Made by a program: the position numbers and the translations under genes
The notes under the pieces: generated by a model
Told to the model about the DNA's origin: nothing
What the model saw: only the letters and a program-made list of their open reading frames with translations
The model's database searches: none
In this document: positions 1 to 9,754 of the stretch, in pieces
How positions within the stretch are numbered: position 1 is the first letter of the stretch
How the letters are laid out: each line of letters starts with the position of its first letter
NCBI GenBank assembly: GCA_037176725.1
Contig: JAZBRS010000039.1
Location: 20,248,001-20,312,000, forward strand
Length of the DNA stretch: 64,000 nucleotides
Direction of reading: 5' to 3'
Source of the DNA: Posidonia oceanica
Taxonomy: Eukaryota; Streptophyta; Magnoliopsida; Alismatales; Posidoniaceae

Positions 1-158
1 TCCCTCTTTCCCCTATGACGTTCCTGGCATCATAGGGATGGTTTCTTCTCATCATTCCCCTACCCCTTCTTTGCCGGCCGATAAGTCCGATATCTTATCA
101 TTCTCATCATTCCCTTACCCCTTCTTTGCCGGCCGATAAGTCCGATATCTTATCATTC

Positions 159-842
159 TCATCATGATCTCTTCCCCTCTTTAGTTTAACTTCACATCAT
201 GATCTCATCCCCCTCTTTAGCTTAATTTCTCATCATTATCTCATCCCCTCTTTAGATTAATTTCTCATCATGATCTCATCCCCCTCTTTAGCTTAGTTTC
301 TCATCATGATCTCATCCCCCTCTTTAGCTTAATCTCTCATCATGATCTCATCCCCCTCTTTAGTTTAACCTCTCATCATTATCTCATCCCCTCTCTAGCT
401 TAATTTCTCATCATGATCTCATCCCCCTCTTTAGCTTAATCTCTCATCATGATCTCATCCCCCTCTTTAGTTTAACTTCTCATCATGATCTCATCCCCCT
501 CTTTAGTTTAATCTCTCATCATGATCTCATCCCCCTCTTTAGTTTAACCTCTCATCATTATCTCATCCCCTCTCTAGCTTAATTTCTCATCATGATCTCA
601 TCCCCCTCTTTAGCTTAATCTCTCATCATGATCTCATCCCCCTCTTTAGCTTAGTTTCTCATCATGATATCATCCCCCTCTTTAGTTTAATTTCTCATCA
701 TGATCTCATCCCCCTCTTTAGTTTAATTTCTCATCATGATCTCATCCCCCTCTTTAGTTTAATTTCTCATCATGATCTCATCCCCCTCTTTAGCTTAACT
801 TCTCATCATAATCTCACCCCCCTCTTTAGATCAACTTCTCAT
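159..842 (+). repeat. 36-bp tandem repeat array
   Basis: About 19 head-to-tail copies of a 35-36 bp unit of the form CTCATCATGATCTCATCCCC + CTCTTTAGYTTAATTT. The copies differ mainly at a few positions (GTTTAA/GCTTAA/GATTAA, ATCATGAT/ATCATTAT). The 8-mer ATCATGAT is its own reverse complement. The array is flanked on both sides by copies of a GATAAG...CTTATC mini-hairpin (80-99 and 870-889), so it lies inside the structured 3' region of element B. Element D has no such array, so it is private to B or recently expanded. Confidence 0.9.
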
Positions 843-1020
843 CATTACCTCATCCCCTCTTTGCCGGCCGATAAGTCCGATATCTTATCATTCTCATCAT
901 GATCTTGCCCCCTCTTATCAATCAATCAATCACTCGTGCTAGGCTGATATCCGAAACTATCAATCTATCAAACTCGTGCTAGGCTGATATCCGAAACTAT
1001 CAATCAATCAATCACTCTCA

Positions 1021-1990
1021 GGCTGATAACCTAAACTATCTTCTGGCCGATCCATGGTTGGCCCGCAGTTGTGTTATACGGCTGACATCCAGTAACTGTC
1101 CCTCGTAATTGCACTTTTCCAGTTGATAGGTCTGTAAACTATCCACCGGTTGACAGGACCGTAAACTGTCGCTCCAGTTGGTAGGACTGTAAACTACCGC
1201 GTGCAATTACGTTATACGGCTGACATCCAGTAACTGTCCCTTGCAATTGCGGTTTCCAGTTGATAGGACTGTAAACTATCCTCCAGTTGATAGGTCTGTA
1301 AACTATCCACCGGTTGACAGGACCGTAAACTGTCGTTAGGCTGATACTCCTAAACTATCACCCGCAATTGCATTATACGGCTGATATCCAGTAACTATCC
1401 CTCATCATTGCGCGTTTCCAGTTGATAGGTCTGTAAACTATCCGCCGGTTGACAGGACCGTAAACTGTCGCTCCAGTTGATAGGTCTGTAAACTATCCAC
1501 CAGTTGGTAGGACTGTAAACTACCACGCGCAATGATGTTATACGGCTGACATCCAGTAACTATCCCTCGCAATGCTGTTTCCAGTTGATAGGACTGTAAA
1601 CTATCCACCAGTCGATAGGACTGTAAACTATCCGCCGGTTGACAGGACCGTAAACTGTCATTCTAGATGATAGACTGTAAACTATCCGGCATTGCGTTAT
1701 ACGGCTGATATCCAGTAACTATCACTCATGGTTTGTGGGTTCCGGTTGACAGGACCGTAAACTGTCGCTCCAGTTGATAGGTCTGTAAACTATCCATCGG
1801 TTGACAGGACCGTAAACTGTCGCTAGGCTGATACTCCTAAACTATCACCCACAACCATGTTATACGGCTGATATCCAGTAACTATCACTCACAACTGCTC
1901 CGGTTGACAGGACCGTAAACTGTCACTCCCGGTTGATAGGACCGTAAACTATCCGGACGATAAGCCCGTCACCTTATCATTTTTTTTTCC
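1021..1990 (+). other. Structured hairpin array with closing stem (element B)
   Basis: About 30 mini-hairpins of 20-26 nt. Stems vary, loops stay similar: GATAG-loop-CTATC, GACAG-loop-CTGTC, GGTAG-loop-CTACC, GACA-loop-TGTC. They are grouped on longer arms formed by exact inverted repeats: 1104-1114 with 1201-1211 (11 bp), 1242-1252 with 1362-1372 (11 bp), 1404-1414 with 1526-1536 (11 bp), 1568-1575 with 1689-1696 (8 bp), 1727-1739 with 1848-1859 (12 bp, one bulge). GCAGTTGTG at 1065-1073 pairs with CACAACTGC at 1890-1898 and would close the whole set. Each arm carries three or four mini-hairpins; between arms sits TTATACGG followed by one mini-hairpin. The pairings are seen in the sequence; an RNA fold is inferred. 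Confidence 0.85.
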
Positions 1991-2458
1991 TTTTCGGTGT
2001 GACCTTGTCCCAGGAAGACAAAGTCACGCACCCCCTTTCTGCGATAGGAGAGTTGGCCTCTCTCCCCTCGCGTCCCCCTCTCTTCTTTCCTGCTAGCTTG
2101 CTCCCCGGGCGGGGACCAGCTGCACCCTGTTTTCCTTCACTTTGTCGTGCAAGTCTGCCCTCCCTGCCAGACATTTGCACCACATCGCGCCTTTTTACCA
2201 TTTTCTTGCATTATCTCTGCACTTTCTTAGCTAGCACTGCATGTCATTTTAGCGTCATCAGTATCACTTGCACAGCATCAGCATTTTCTTATAGCTGCAC
2301 TAAACTTTGTACTAACTCTTGCATTGCATTTAGCATATCACACACAGCACAGCATCCATCTGCACTGGCATTTTGCATTGCGGCAACGGGCTACGATCTT
2401 CGGTGCATCCGCCGAATAAGTAGCTCATGCCCATAGCAACCCGCTGCTCCCGCCGGTC

Positions 2459-2542
2459 AGATGGGGTGTCTTGTCAACCCTGAGCAGCGGCCGCGCTCCG
2501 CTTGCCCTCACTCAGGGAGGGGCATCTGTTGACACCCCATCT
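2459..2542 (+). other. Stem enclosing PPT and LTR start (element B)
   Basis: AGATGGGGTGTC at 2459-2470 is the exact reverse complement of 2531-2542, which begins four bases inside the LTR. A second stem inside it pairs CCCTGAG (2478-2484) with CTCAGGG (2511-2517). The PPT lies on the 3' side between both stems. The same double stem exists in elements D and E with changed flanking bases. Confidence 0.75.
2513..2526 (+). promoter_or_regulatory. Polypurine tract of element B
   Basis: The purine run AGGGAGGGG followed by CATC ends directly at the LTR start TGTTGACACC. This is the expected plus-strand primer site. The same tract precedes the 3' LTRs of D and E. Confidence 0.9.
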
Positions 2543-3214
2543 TGGCAGGCTTGGACCCTTGGAACCCTCTTGATTGCTGGATCAAACCCCGACCAAACCC
2601 TAACCCTAGTCCTCCTCTCTACCCTTCAAAAACAGCCTGTCTTGGCCTAAACATTTACCCCCCTTCCCAACCTCAAAACCTAACCTAAATTCATAGGAAA
2701 ACCCACCACTATCCACTCAACAAACCTACCCAAAAACCTAAGAATTTCCAAGCCTGACCCATTCCCAAAAATCCTAGAAAACCTAGGTGAAACTACCCTT
2801 TTTCTACACCTTGAAACTCCTCTAAAACCTCCTTAAAATCAAACCAAAATTTCAGACCCAAGACTTCAAACCCTAGACTACCCACCCACCAATTTTCACC
2901 CCATTCCAAGACCATTAAGACCCTCTTTCACTCAAATTATCCTTTTCTCTCTCCGGAATTATCGTTTTCTCTCTCCTCTCTCTCTCCTGATTATCATCTC
3001 CCTTTTTCCCCCCTTCTCATCCTTTTTTGGGTCTGGCTGTGGGCCCCCTCTGTGCTTCTATCCCTCCTCTATTTTATCCTAATTTTTACTTTATTTTTAA
3101 CACTTTTTCTGAATTTTTAAAAATCGTTTTCCTCCAATCTATCCTTTTTCCTTCTATTCCCCTTTTTATTCCATTTCTTCCCTCCTTCTCTTTTCCTTTT
3201 CTCCCTTTTGCAAA

Positions 3215-3990
3215 AATCCACAAAAACCCATAAAAATCTGTAAAATCTCAGAACATAAAACAAACAAATCAGTGCACTAAGAAAAACAATTAAAAATGTT
3301 AAACAAGCAATTAACAACTTGAACTTAACTTAAGCAAGCTAAAAAGAAAACCAAGCATGCAAACTAAAAAATGCAAAACAAATCAAAAGAAAACACTGAA
3401 AATCAAGGAAAAAGCTAAAATAAAATCAAGAACCACCAAAGGTAAAAACCCATCAGAAGAATTAAAAAACAAACCCAAAAAGAAGAATTAAAAAATCAAA
3501 TACTAAAACAGGCAATTAAAAAAGGCAAAAGACTTAACCTAATAAACATAAGAAAAACAAGTAAAAAACTTAACTAAAAAAGAAAAGAAAAACACATCTG
3601 AAAAGCCTAAAAAACACCCTATCAAACCAGAAAAATTCAACTAAAAACTTCAAGAAATAACCAATAAATAAAAATTAAAACATAACTTAAAAGATTTAAG
3701 AAAAGAAAAACCCTAAGAAGACTACAACTTAAAAACACAAAACCAACCCTAAATTAATACAAAATAAATCCTAAAAAATCCTAATCAATATTCTAAATAT
3801 CCCACAAAGGAAACATAATTTAAAAATAATTTTAAAAAAGGGTTTAACAAATACTTAATCAAGTGAAAACCAATTGAAAACAAAACCAAAACCCTAAAAC
3901 CCTAATCAAGCCCAAAACACATTAATCAACTCAAAATCACCATTAAAAATCTCAATTAAAATCCTAACCTACAGCACAATCCTCCTGGCA
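3215..3990 (+). repeat. A-rich tract of LTR B
   Basis: Roughly 775 bases rich in AAAA, AACTTAA and AAAACCCTAA-like words, with no gene. The corresponding tracts are at 15240-15990 and 35810-36500 (D), 56630-57400 (G) and, as T-rich on the plus strand, 62600-63420 (F). The LTR of E lacks it. Two CCCTAAA-like words near 3880 are not telomere arrays. Confidence 0.8.
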
Positions 3991-4401
3991 TTTTTATTTA
4001 TTTTTAGTTTATTTTTACCTATCTTATTTCCCCATTCTACCCTCTCCTTCTTTCTTACTTTTCTTTTTATTCTTTCTTTTCTTTACTGGGCTCAATCCAG
4101 CCCGTTTCCTTCTTCTTTTATTTCTTCGTTTTTTTTCCTCGGCCCACAGTCCGGCCTTCCCCACCCTTCTTCTTCCTCAATTTTCCTCTGTGTTTTTTTT
4201 CTCCGGCCGATTCTCCCGCGAAGCTGCTGCCAACAGTCTTCCCTCCATCCGTTCAAATTCAACCGTCCATCCCGTCGTCTACAGCAGCTCGCCGTCTCCC
4301 CATCTCAGCAGCTTTTCCGGAGCCGATCGCCTCAATCTTCTCTGCTGCAGTGGCCGCCGTTGAATTCAAAATCAGCCGCGCGCCAGCAGCCGGTCTCTCC
4401 C

Positions 4402-4410
4402 CATATAAGC
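4402..4410 (+). promoter_or_regulatory. Candidate TATA box in LTR B
   Basis: CATATAAGC follows a long pyrimidine stretch and is followed by a C-rich exon-like region that ends in a GT splice-donor-like site. It would place U3 at about 1.9 kb. The F LTR has CCATAAACAC at the comparable place (minus strand, near 62415) and D has only TCATAATAAA (near 16245), so the box is best preserved in B. Confidence 0.4.
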
Positions 4411-7019
4411 TCCCGTTCGTTCCACCAGCATAGGTCTTCGGTTGGCAATCAGTGCAAGCAAACCCAGAGAGAAACCAGAGAGTGAATCAGAGCGACTCCA
4501 TTGCAATTTCCTCCACCTGAGAGACCATTCTTCCTTCTTCCTCTTCATCCTCCAACTCCAGAGAGAGCGGTCTAAGAGCCTCCTTGGCATCCCGGAGAGA
4601 GCCCTCCATTCCAGAGCAATCTCCACCCAGACCCCTCTCATCTCCCTTCAGAAATCCCCAGCAGACCCTCCCCCATCTCTTCCAATAATCCAGCAACCTT
4701 CACAGCCTCCACACTTCTCCCCATTGCTCCCCCAAGTTCACCCAAAACCCAGCCATTTCTCAGCCTTATTCCCCGGCCATTCCATCCACTAAAACCACCT
4801 AAAACCTCCCAGAGACACCCTGATCACCAGACCTGCAACCCAACTCCATTCTCTCACAATTCCCATCACTCTAGCCCGCAACTCCCCCCCAAACTTCACC
4901 CAGTCACTCACCAGGCCTCCACCTTTCTAAAGCCCCCGGCCTCGAACCCAACCGCTCACCACAGCTTCCAAACACCACCACAAACACTTACACCACTCAC
5001 TGATCAGAAAACCAGCCGACTTCCAATCTCCACCTACAGCCTCCCAAAAAACAATTCAACCACCCAGAAGCCTTCCCCAGACTTCCAGCAACTCCCCGGA
5101 GCGCTCCATCCAAGCCGGCGAGCAGCGGACACCTCCCTCGACCTCCGGCAGCATCCTCTGAACCCAGAAAAGCCAAAACGTTACCTGAGCTGCAGAACTT
5201 CGGTCCGGTCGATCAGGGAGCACCGGAGGGACGTTCTGAAGTGATTCCAACCTCCGCGAGCAGCCGGCAACGCCTGCAGCAACCAGACGGCCTCCACCGG
5301 CGACAGCTGAAGTCACTGACGTCGGGGGAACGACTCAGGCGCGGGAAAAGGTAATCACTGCTTCTCCTAGCTTCCTCTCCTTCTTCTCTTGCTTCCCCAG
5401 CCTTTAGAATAGGCTTTCCGGTCCTCCTGCTCCGTCATCAGCTCACCGGACAGTCCTCCTTCTCCGGCGCCGGCTGCTTTTCCTCCGGGCACTCCGACCA
5501 GCAGAGCGAGCTCCAGCCGAACCCCGGAGCTCCGGACGATCGCCGACGTCGCTCTCCGCCTTCCCGCGCATCCTCAGCCCCCCCTGTCGACGGCATGAGC
5601 GCTAGAAGCTTCGTGCTACAGTGCTCGTCGCCGTCGACGATCAACACTGTTTACTTATTTTTCAGTTTATATAGTTTTAGGGTAAATATTGCATATCTGT
5701 CTTAAGTTTTCTCATTTTTACATTCCAGTCCTTATTTCATTTATTCTGCTTAGTTTTTAATTAAATACTTTGCTAAATTGCACGATCTGTTTATAGTTTT
5801 CAATATTTGCAAGTAGATCCTTTTACTGTGTTGTGCTGCTTTAATATTTTGTAGTTTAGTCCTCCTGTTTTCAGTTTTTGCACTTAGGTCCTGCATTTAA
5901 TCAGTTCATTTATTTACTCATATTTTGCCATACTGCATTGCATCCTGGCCCCTTGCATGTTTTTATTTTTGCATTTAAGTCCCATGCACTGTTAGAACTT
6001 AGGATTATTTTTTATTTTTGCATACTGCATTGCATTCCAAGTCCCTGCATTTTTCTGTTTTTGCATTTAAGTACATGCACTGTAGAAACTTAGGTTCTGA
6101 TTTTTATTTTTGGTTGATGCATTGCATATTAGCCCCTCTGCTTTATCATATTTGCAGTTAGGTCCATTTTAAATGGACAGTAACTGTGCTGCATGTATTT
6201 TAACTTACTGAATTGCATTTTTAACCCCATATTTTCCAGAAATTGCACTGTGGTCCTGTCATTTAATTTTCAGAGCATATTTTCCATACTAAATTGCATT
6301 TTCAACCCCTGCATGTTTTCAAAACCACACTTAGGTCCCTGCATGCTTTAAAAATCATGTGAAAAGACCATTTTGCCCCTAGGTTGCATTTTAGCCCCTA
6401 TGCCTACCAAATTTCATACAGACCTTCCACTAGTACCCCCAGACTCCCCAGGACCTTGTTTTCTGGAAAATTTGCATCTTAGACCCTAGATTTTCTCAAA
6501 ATTGCACTCTGACCCCTTTTGGTTTCAAAATCTCTTTCAAAGCATACCTTCTTTTCAGAACACCTTTCTGAGCCTAGTTTTTGCCAAATAGACCCTTGTC
6601 TTCCCCTGTTTTCAAAATCCTCTCCTGTGGAGCCCTGTTTTCTGGGAAATTTGCATTTTTAGTCCCTCTTCTTTTTCAAAATGCTTTCTGAAATCCTAGT
6701 TTTTTTCCAGCTTCTTTTCTTTACTTTTTCTTGCTTTTGCATGCATTCTGCATCCATTTAGTCTTGCATTTTAGCATCTTCTTGCACACACTTAGCACCT
6801 TTAGCTCCCTTTCACTTGGGAGGACCTTTTTGCACATCCTTAGGACCTCCTGAACACCTAGATCTGTTCTTCTCCCCTGTTCTGGCCCTTCTGCCTTGGA
6901 GCTGCGATATCTTCCAATCCGACCGTTGGATCTTCTCAAATGAGCTGCCCAAGCGACCGCAGCGAAGCGCTCTTCAGCATAGACCAGACAGATTTCAGAT
7001 CAGGCTCCCGGATTTCCTG

Positions 7020-7345
7020 GTATGTCCTCCTGAACCCCTGCATTGCATTCATTTGCATGGCATTTCCACAGTTTTCCTCGTTTTTGCTTTCTGTCTCTTT
7101 GAGCATATAGAATAGGACTTCCCCTTTTCGCTTGTCTATTCAAATCCTCGTTTCGCGTTCCCCTGTGCGTTTTGTGTTGCGTTCTCCCTGGATTTGCCAC
7201 TTTACGTGACTTTCTTCCTCCTTTTCCACGATCCGATCGCATCGCGAGCTTTGGGCAGCATGCGAGACACACCGTGGAACGGTTTAGTGGGAAACAGCCG
7301 CAAAGAGGTGGTAATCCCTCCATTTGCCCTTTCTCCCCTCAGTAG
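7020..7345 (+). other. Intron-like segment in LTR B
   Basis: Starts CCTG|GTATGTCC and ends TTTCTCCCCTCAGTAG|GTCTTCACACC. The D LTRs have the same block with GTAAGT and CCCTTTGTAG at 323 bp spacing, and F has it at 326 bp. Only GT and AG, the pyrimidine tract and the flanks are well kept. Splicing is inferred. Confidence 0.45.
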
Positions 7346-7479
7346 GTCTTCACACCTGCTCTGAGTGGTCCTAAACAGCGTTTGTTCTTCTACACACGTT
7401 GTCTTACCTCCCCTTTGACCCCTTTTAATCTCTTTCTGCATTCTTGCATTTGCATGGCTTTTTCGAGGTTTTTGCTTCG

Positions 7480-7790
7480 CTGTTTTGGCACCGTTTCGCG
7501 TGCCCGCCCTCGTTTTCGCTCCGTTTTGCGTGCCCATCTGTTTGCTTGTCTCGTTTTGCGCACTGTCTTGCCTTCTCGTTCGTTTTGCGTGCCGGTTTTA
7601 TTCTTTCGCCCCGTTTTGCGTACCTTTCTGTTTTCTCGTCTCGTTTCGCGTGGTTTCCTGTTTTCTTGTCTCGTTTTGTGTATCGCCTCGCTTTCTCGCT
7701 TGTTTTGCGCGCCGTTTTTGCTCTTTTGCATCGTTTTGCGTGCGTTGCTCGTTTCTCGCCTCGTTTTGCGTGTTTACGCCGTTTTCCCTT
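7480..7790 (+). repeat. Tandem CGTTTTGCG array in LTR B
   Basis: Units of about 34-37 bp with core CGTTTTGCGTGCC followed by T/C-rich sequence and CTCG. The array is present in every LTR of the window in different copy number. It produces long spurious Phe/Cys/Arg-rich frames on the plus strand and Gln/Asn/Lys-rich frames on the minus strand. Confidence 0.9.
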
Positions 7791-8078
7791 GCATGTCTAT
7801 CGCATTGCATGACTTTCTCGCTGTTTTGTTTTCTCGCTTGCATTTGCATATAGGGCTGTGATGCTTACTGCCTGGAGTTCTCACGAGCTAGGTTACGCCT
7901 GGTTCGGAACACAGACAGCGCAGCTGAGCACTTAGAGAGCACGTTTACTTCCTTGCATTGTTTCTTCCCACTTAGAGCACTCCTTGAGCATTCATTTAGG
8001 CATTCATAGGCACATAGGCATTCAATCCTGCATCTTTCTGCGTATGCGAGCGTAAGCCTAGAAAGACTGATTTTCGGG

Positions 8079-8111
8079 CGTGTCGGGGGTGCCTAATACC
8101 TTCCCCGCACG
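8079..8111 (+). other. Conserved LTR hairpin
   Basis: CGTG-T-CGGGG pairs with CCCCGCACG, and inside it GGTG pairs with the ACC of CTAATACC (CACC in other copies). In the minus-strand LTR of E (42350-42381) the stem reads CGTA-CGGGG with CCCCGTGCG, one pair changed from G-C to A-U and one to a G-U wobble. It lies 320 bases from the LTR end, in the best conserved part of all LTRs. Confidence 0.6.
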
Positions 8112-8301
8112 TAACAGGAGTCCTTACCCTGTCTTTTGGCCCGTAATGACCGTACCGTCCTTATCCTAGGCTAGAGTCATCTCATTTGCATTTGTTTGCA
8201 TTTGTTTCCCTTTGCATTGCTTTGCTTTGCATTTATTGCTCGGTTTTGCGCGTTAATTCACGCATTACCCCGGTTTTCCTCGTCTTCCGTTAATAGACGT
8301 G

Positions 8302-8311
8302 GTGGCGACTC
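8302..8311 (+). other. PBS-like decamer inside LTR B
   Basis: GTGGCGACTC, the same ten bases that begin at the LTR/PBS junction of element D (20404-20413), occurs 117 bases before the LTR end. Copies are at 20272, 40838, 61595 and on the minus strand at 42148-42157 and 52465-52474. Confidence 0.6.
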
Positions 8312-8428
8312 TGATTTGTCTTATCTTTCCCTTTTCTCCTCGATTTTAAGTGTTGTTCGAGTTGAGCCTCTTCCTCGGTTCTCAATCGCCGCTAAATAGC
8401 GAGCCTGGTTCCGATCGGGATCGCTACA

Positions 8429-9320
8429 GTACCATGCGTCCAACGTTGGACGCAGGTATACCAAGCGTCCAACGAGCAAGAAAGATTTAGACAGTAAAAC
8501 ACACTTGAATTAAAATGCATTTAAGAAGCTATGCACAAGATCCAAAGCATGATACTGATGTGTGTGTGCTAATGCATGCTTCAAGTAATATGGTCAGGAA
8601 ATGATTGATTGCATTATGAGAGAATAATGAGCTAAAAGGGAATAGGGTCGTTGGCCACTGGGATTGGCAGCGTCCTACGTTGGACGTGCCATTTCCAGCA
8701 TCCAACACTCTGAACCAGGATGAAATAGAAATGCACTAGAGCTGACATGCATTTTAAAAGAAATGAAACATGAGATTACAACATAAGTGGATACATGTGT
8801 GAGAAGTGTATGCACAATGATTCAAACCTCAATAAACATTTTAATCTACTTGCAAAGAAAAGAAAGCAATAAATGAGCAACAGAGGCATTGGACGCTGGG
8901 AATGGCGCGTCCTACGTTGGACGCACCAGCTCCGGCGTCCAACACATCAGGATGCTTCAGATCATGCGCAGGCGCTTAGATTGCTTGAAATCTAAAATTA
9001 GCTAGCTAATAAGCAAGAGCATGCAATAACGATCACAGACATGCATTTAACGCAAGAAATCGCTGAGTAGTTTGCTCTACCCGCCTCCTCCCTCTGACCG
9101 CTGGAGTTCATGGCTTTTCCAACCATCAAAGCGGCTGGAATGCCATGAAGCCCGACTGTGGAGCTTCATGAGGTTGAGGGAGGAGTGGGGAGCCAAGGAG
9201 AAGGGGGTACCTACCTGGGATTGGCGCCGAAGATGCTATGGCGGAGGTGTGCGGCCGGTCGGAGTCGGCGGTGGAGCTGAGCTTGCTGGCTGGTCTGGAG
9301 GCCCGGGAAGCGTGCGGAAA
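8429..9320 (-). mobile_element. Remnant of a type II LTR (minus strand)
   Basis: This stretch has no gene. Between 8429 and 8945 it carries the paired TTGGACGC/GCGTCCAA hairpins known otherwise only from the LTR of E (42908-45077), embedded in similar ATGCATGC-rich sequence. From about 9060 to 9320 the minus strand reads as the C-rich exon-like part of an LTR with a CAG|GTAGGT donor-like site. The LTR start and PPT are absent, so a deletion probably joined it to element C near 9320. Element B is inserted at its left edge. Most likely it is what is left of the 3' LTR of C. Confidence 0.6.
8436..8943. repeat. Paired TTGGACGC hairpins, remnant copies
   Basis: Three sites. At 8436-8453 stands the perfect 18-bp palindrome GCGTCCAACGTTGGACGC, whose right half pairs again with GCGTCCAA at 8465-8472. 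Degenerate double hairpins follow at 8651-8705 and 8889-8943. In the last, GCACCAG faces CCGGCGTCC, keeping the stem. Confidence 0.8.
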
Positions 9321-9321
9321 G

Positions 9322-9725
9322 CTCCGGTGAGTATCATCCAAAGCCGGCAAGCTACGAAAGTCTTGTGGGTGCCGAGGATGATACCTTAGGCAATATGCGA
9401 GCCAGGGGTTCGAATCCTGAGCGTGCAATGTCCATGTGATGATGAGAAGCAATACTAGGACTGACTCTACGGAGGATACGAGAAAGCTATATGATGATAT
9501 GCAAATGAGATGCTGATGTTATGCGGTGAAATGCAATGTATAAACAGTGGAACGTCGGGCATGCGAAACCAAGAAAGCGATCCCAAGGCTGCGCACTACT
9601 ACGAGTATCATCCAAAGCCAGCAAGCTGCGAAAGTCTTGCGGGTGCCGAGGATGATACCTTAGGCAATACGCGAGCCAGGGGTTCGAATCCTAAGCGTGC
9701 GATGTCTGTGTGATGATGAGATGCT
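9322..9725. repeat. Direct duplication of about 125 bp
   Basis: The stretch beginning GTATCATCCAAAGCC occurs at about 9324 and again at about 9606 with few changes; each has GTATCATCC pairing with GGATGATAC some 50 bases on. A third, diverged copy is in element E (about 46575-46700), where the stem reads GCATC/GATGC instead. Each copy also contains a GGTTCGAATCC-like word (box B of tRNA genes) but no box A or cloverleaf could be seen. Confidence 0.7.
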
Positions 9726-9754
9726 AATGCCATGAAATAGAATGCTATTACACT

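Larger units (their letters stand above)
1..2526 (+). mobile_element. Element B: 3' end of internal region (Tat/Ogre-like gypsy)
   Basis: This stretch precedes an LTR that starts at 2527 and ends with a polypurine tract, so it is the 3' untranslated end of a plus-strand retrotransposon whose genes lie left of the window. It has no credible gene. It holds a 36-bp tandem array, a structured hairpin array and about 500 bases of C/T-rich sequence with GCATTGCAT-like motifs (2200-2400). The same order (hairpin array, GCATTGC-rich stretch, PPT) is found at 33470-35097 in element D, which confirms the identity. The short open frames at 1977-2436 have no recognisable domain and follow the low-complexity composition. 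Confidence 0.85.
2527..8428 (+). mobile_element. 3' LTR of element B (5.9 kb, type I)
   Basis: Begins TGTTGACACCCC just after a PPT and ends GATCGCTACA. The order of segments equals that of the D, F and G LTRs: short coding-like C-rich start, pyrimidine run with CTCTCTCTCC (about 2945-3015), A-rich tract (3215-3990), C-rich exon-like part (4200-5650), T-rich part with repeated TTGCATTTTAGNCCC motifs (5700-6700), intron-like segment (7020-7345), tandem CGTTTTGCG array (7480-7790), conserved terminal part with TAACACCTTCCCC. Open frames in it are by-products of composition. It should hold promoter, R and polyadenylation site. The left target duplication is outside the window; the right one would be GTACC at 8429-8433. 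Confidence 0.93.

Noticed and set aside
1021..1990. CRISPR-like appearance of regularly spaced repeats
   Set aside because: The 'spacers' are themselves related units, each unit is a hairpin with changing stem, and the surroundings are a plant retrotransposon. No cas-like gene exists.
3870..3905. Telomere-type CCCTAAA words in the A-rich tract
   Set aside because: Only two or three imperfect copies in a sequence that is generally rich in A and CCC; not an array.
7390..7849. Gln/Asn/Lys/Arg-rich minus-strand frames in LTR B as a prion-like protein
   Set aside because: They are antisense translations of the CGTTTTGCG array, not conserved in frame between LTRs.
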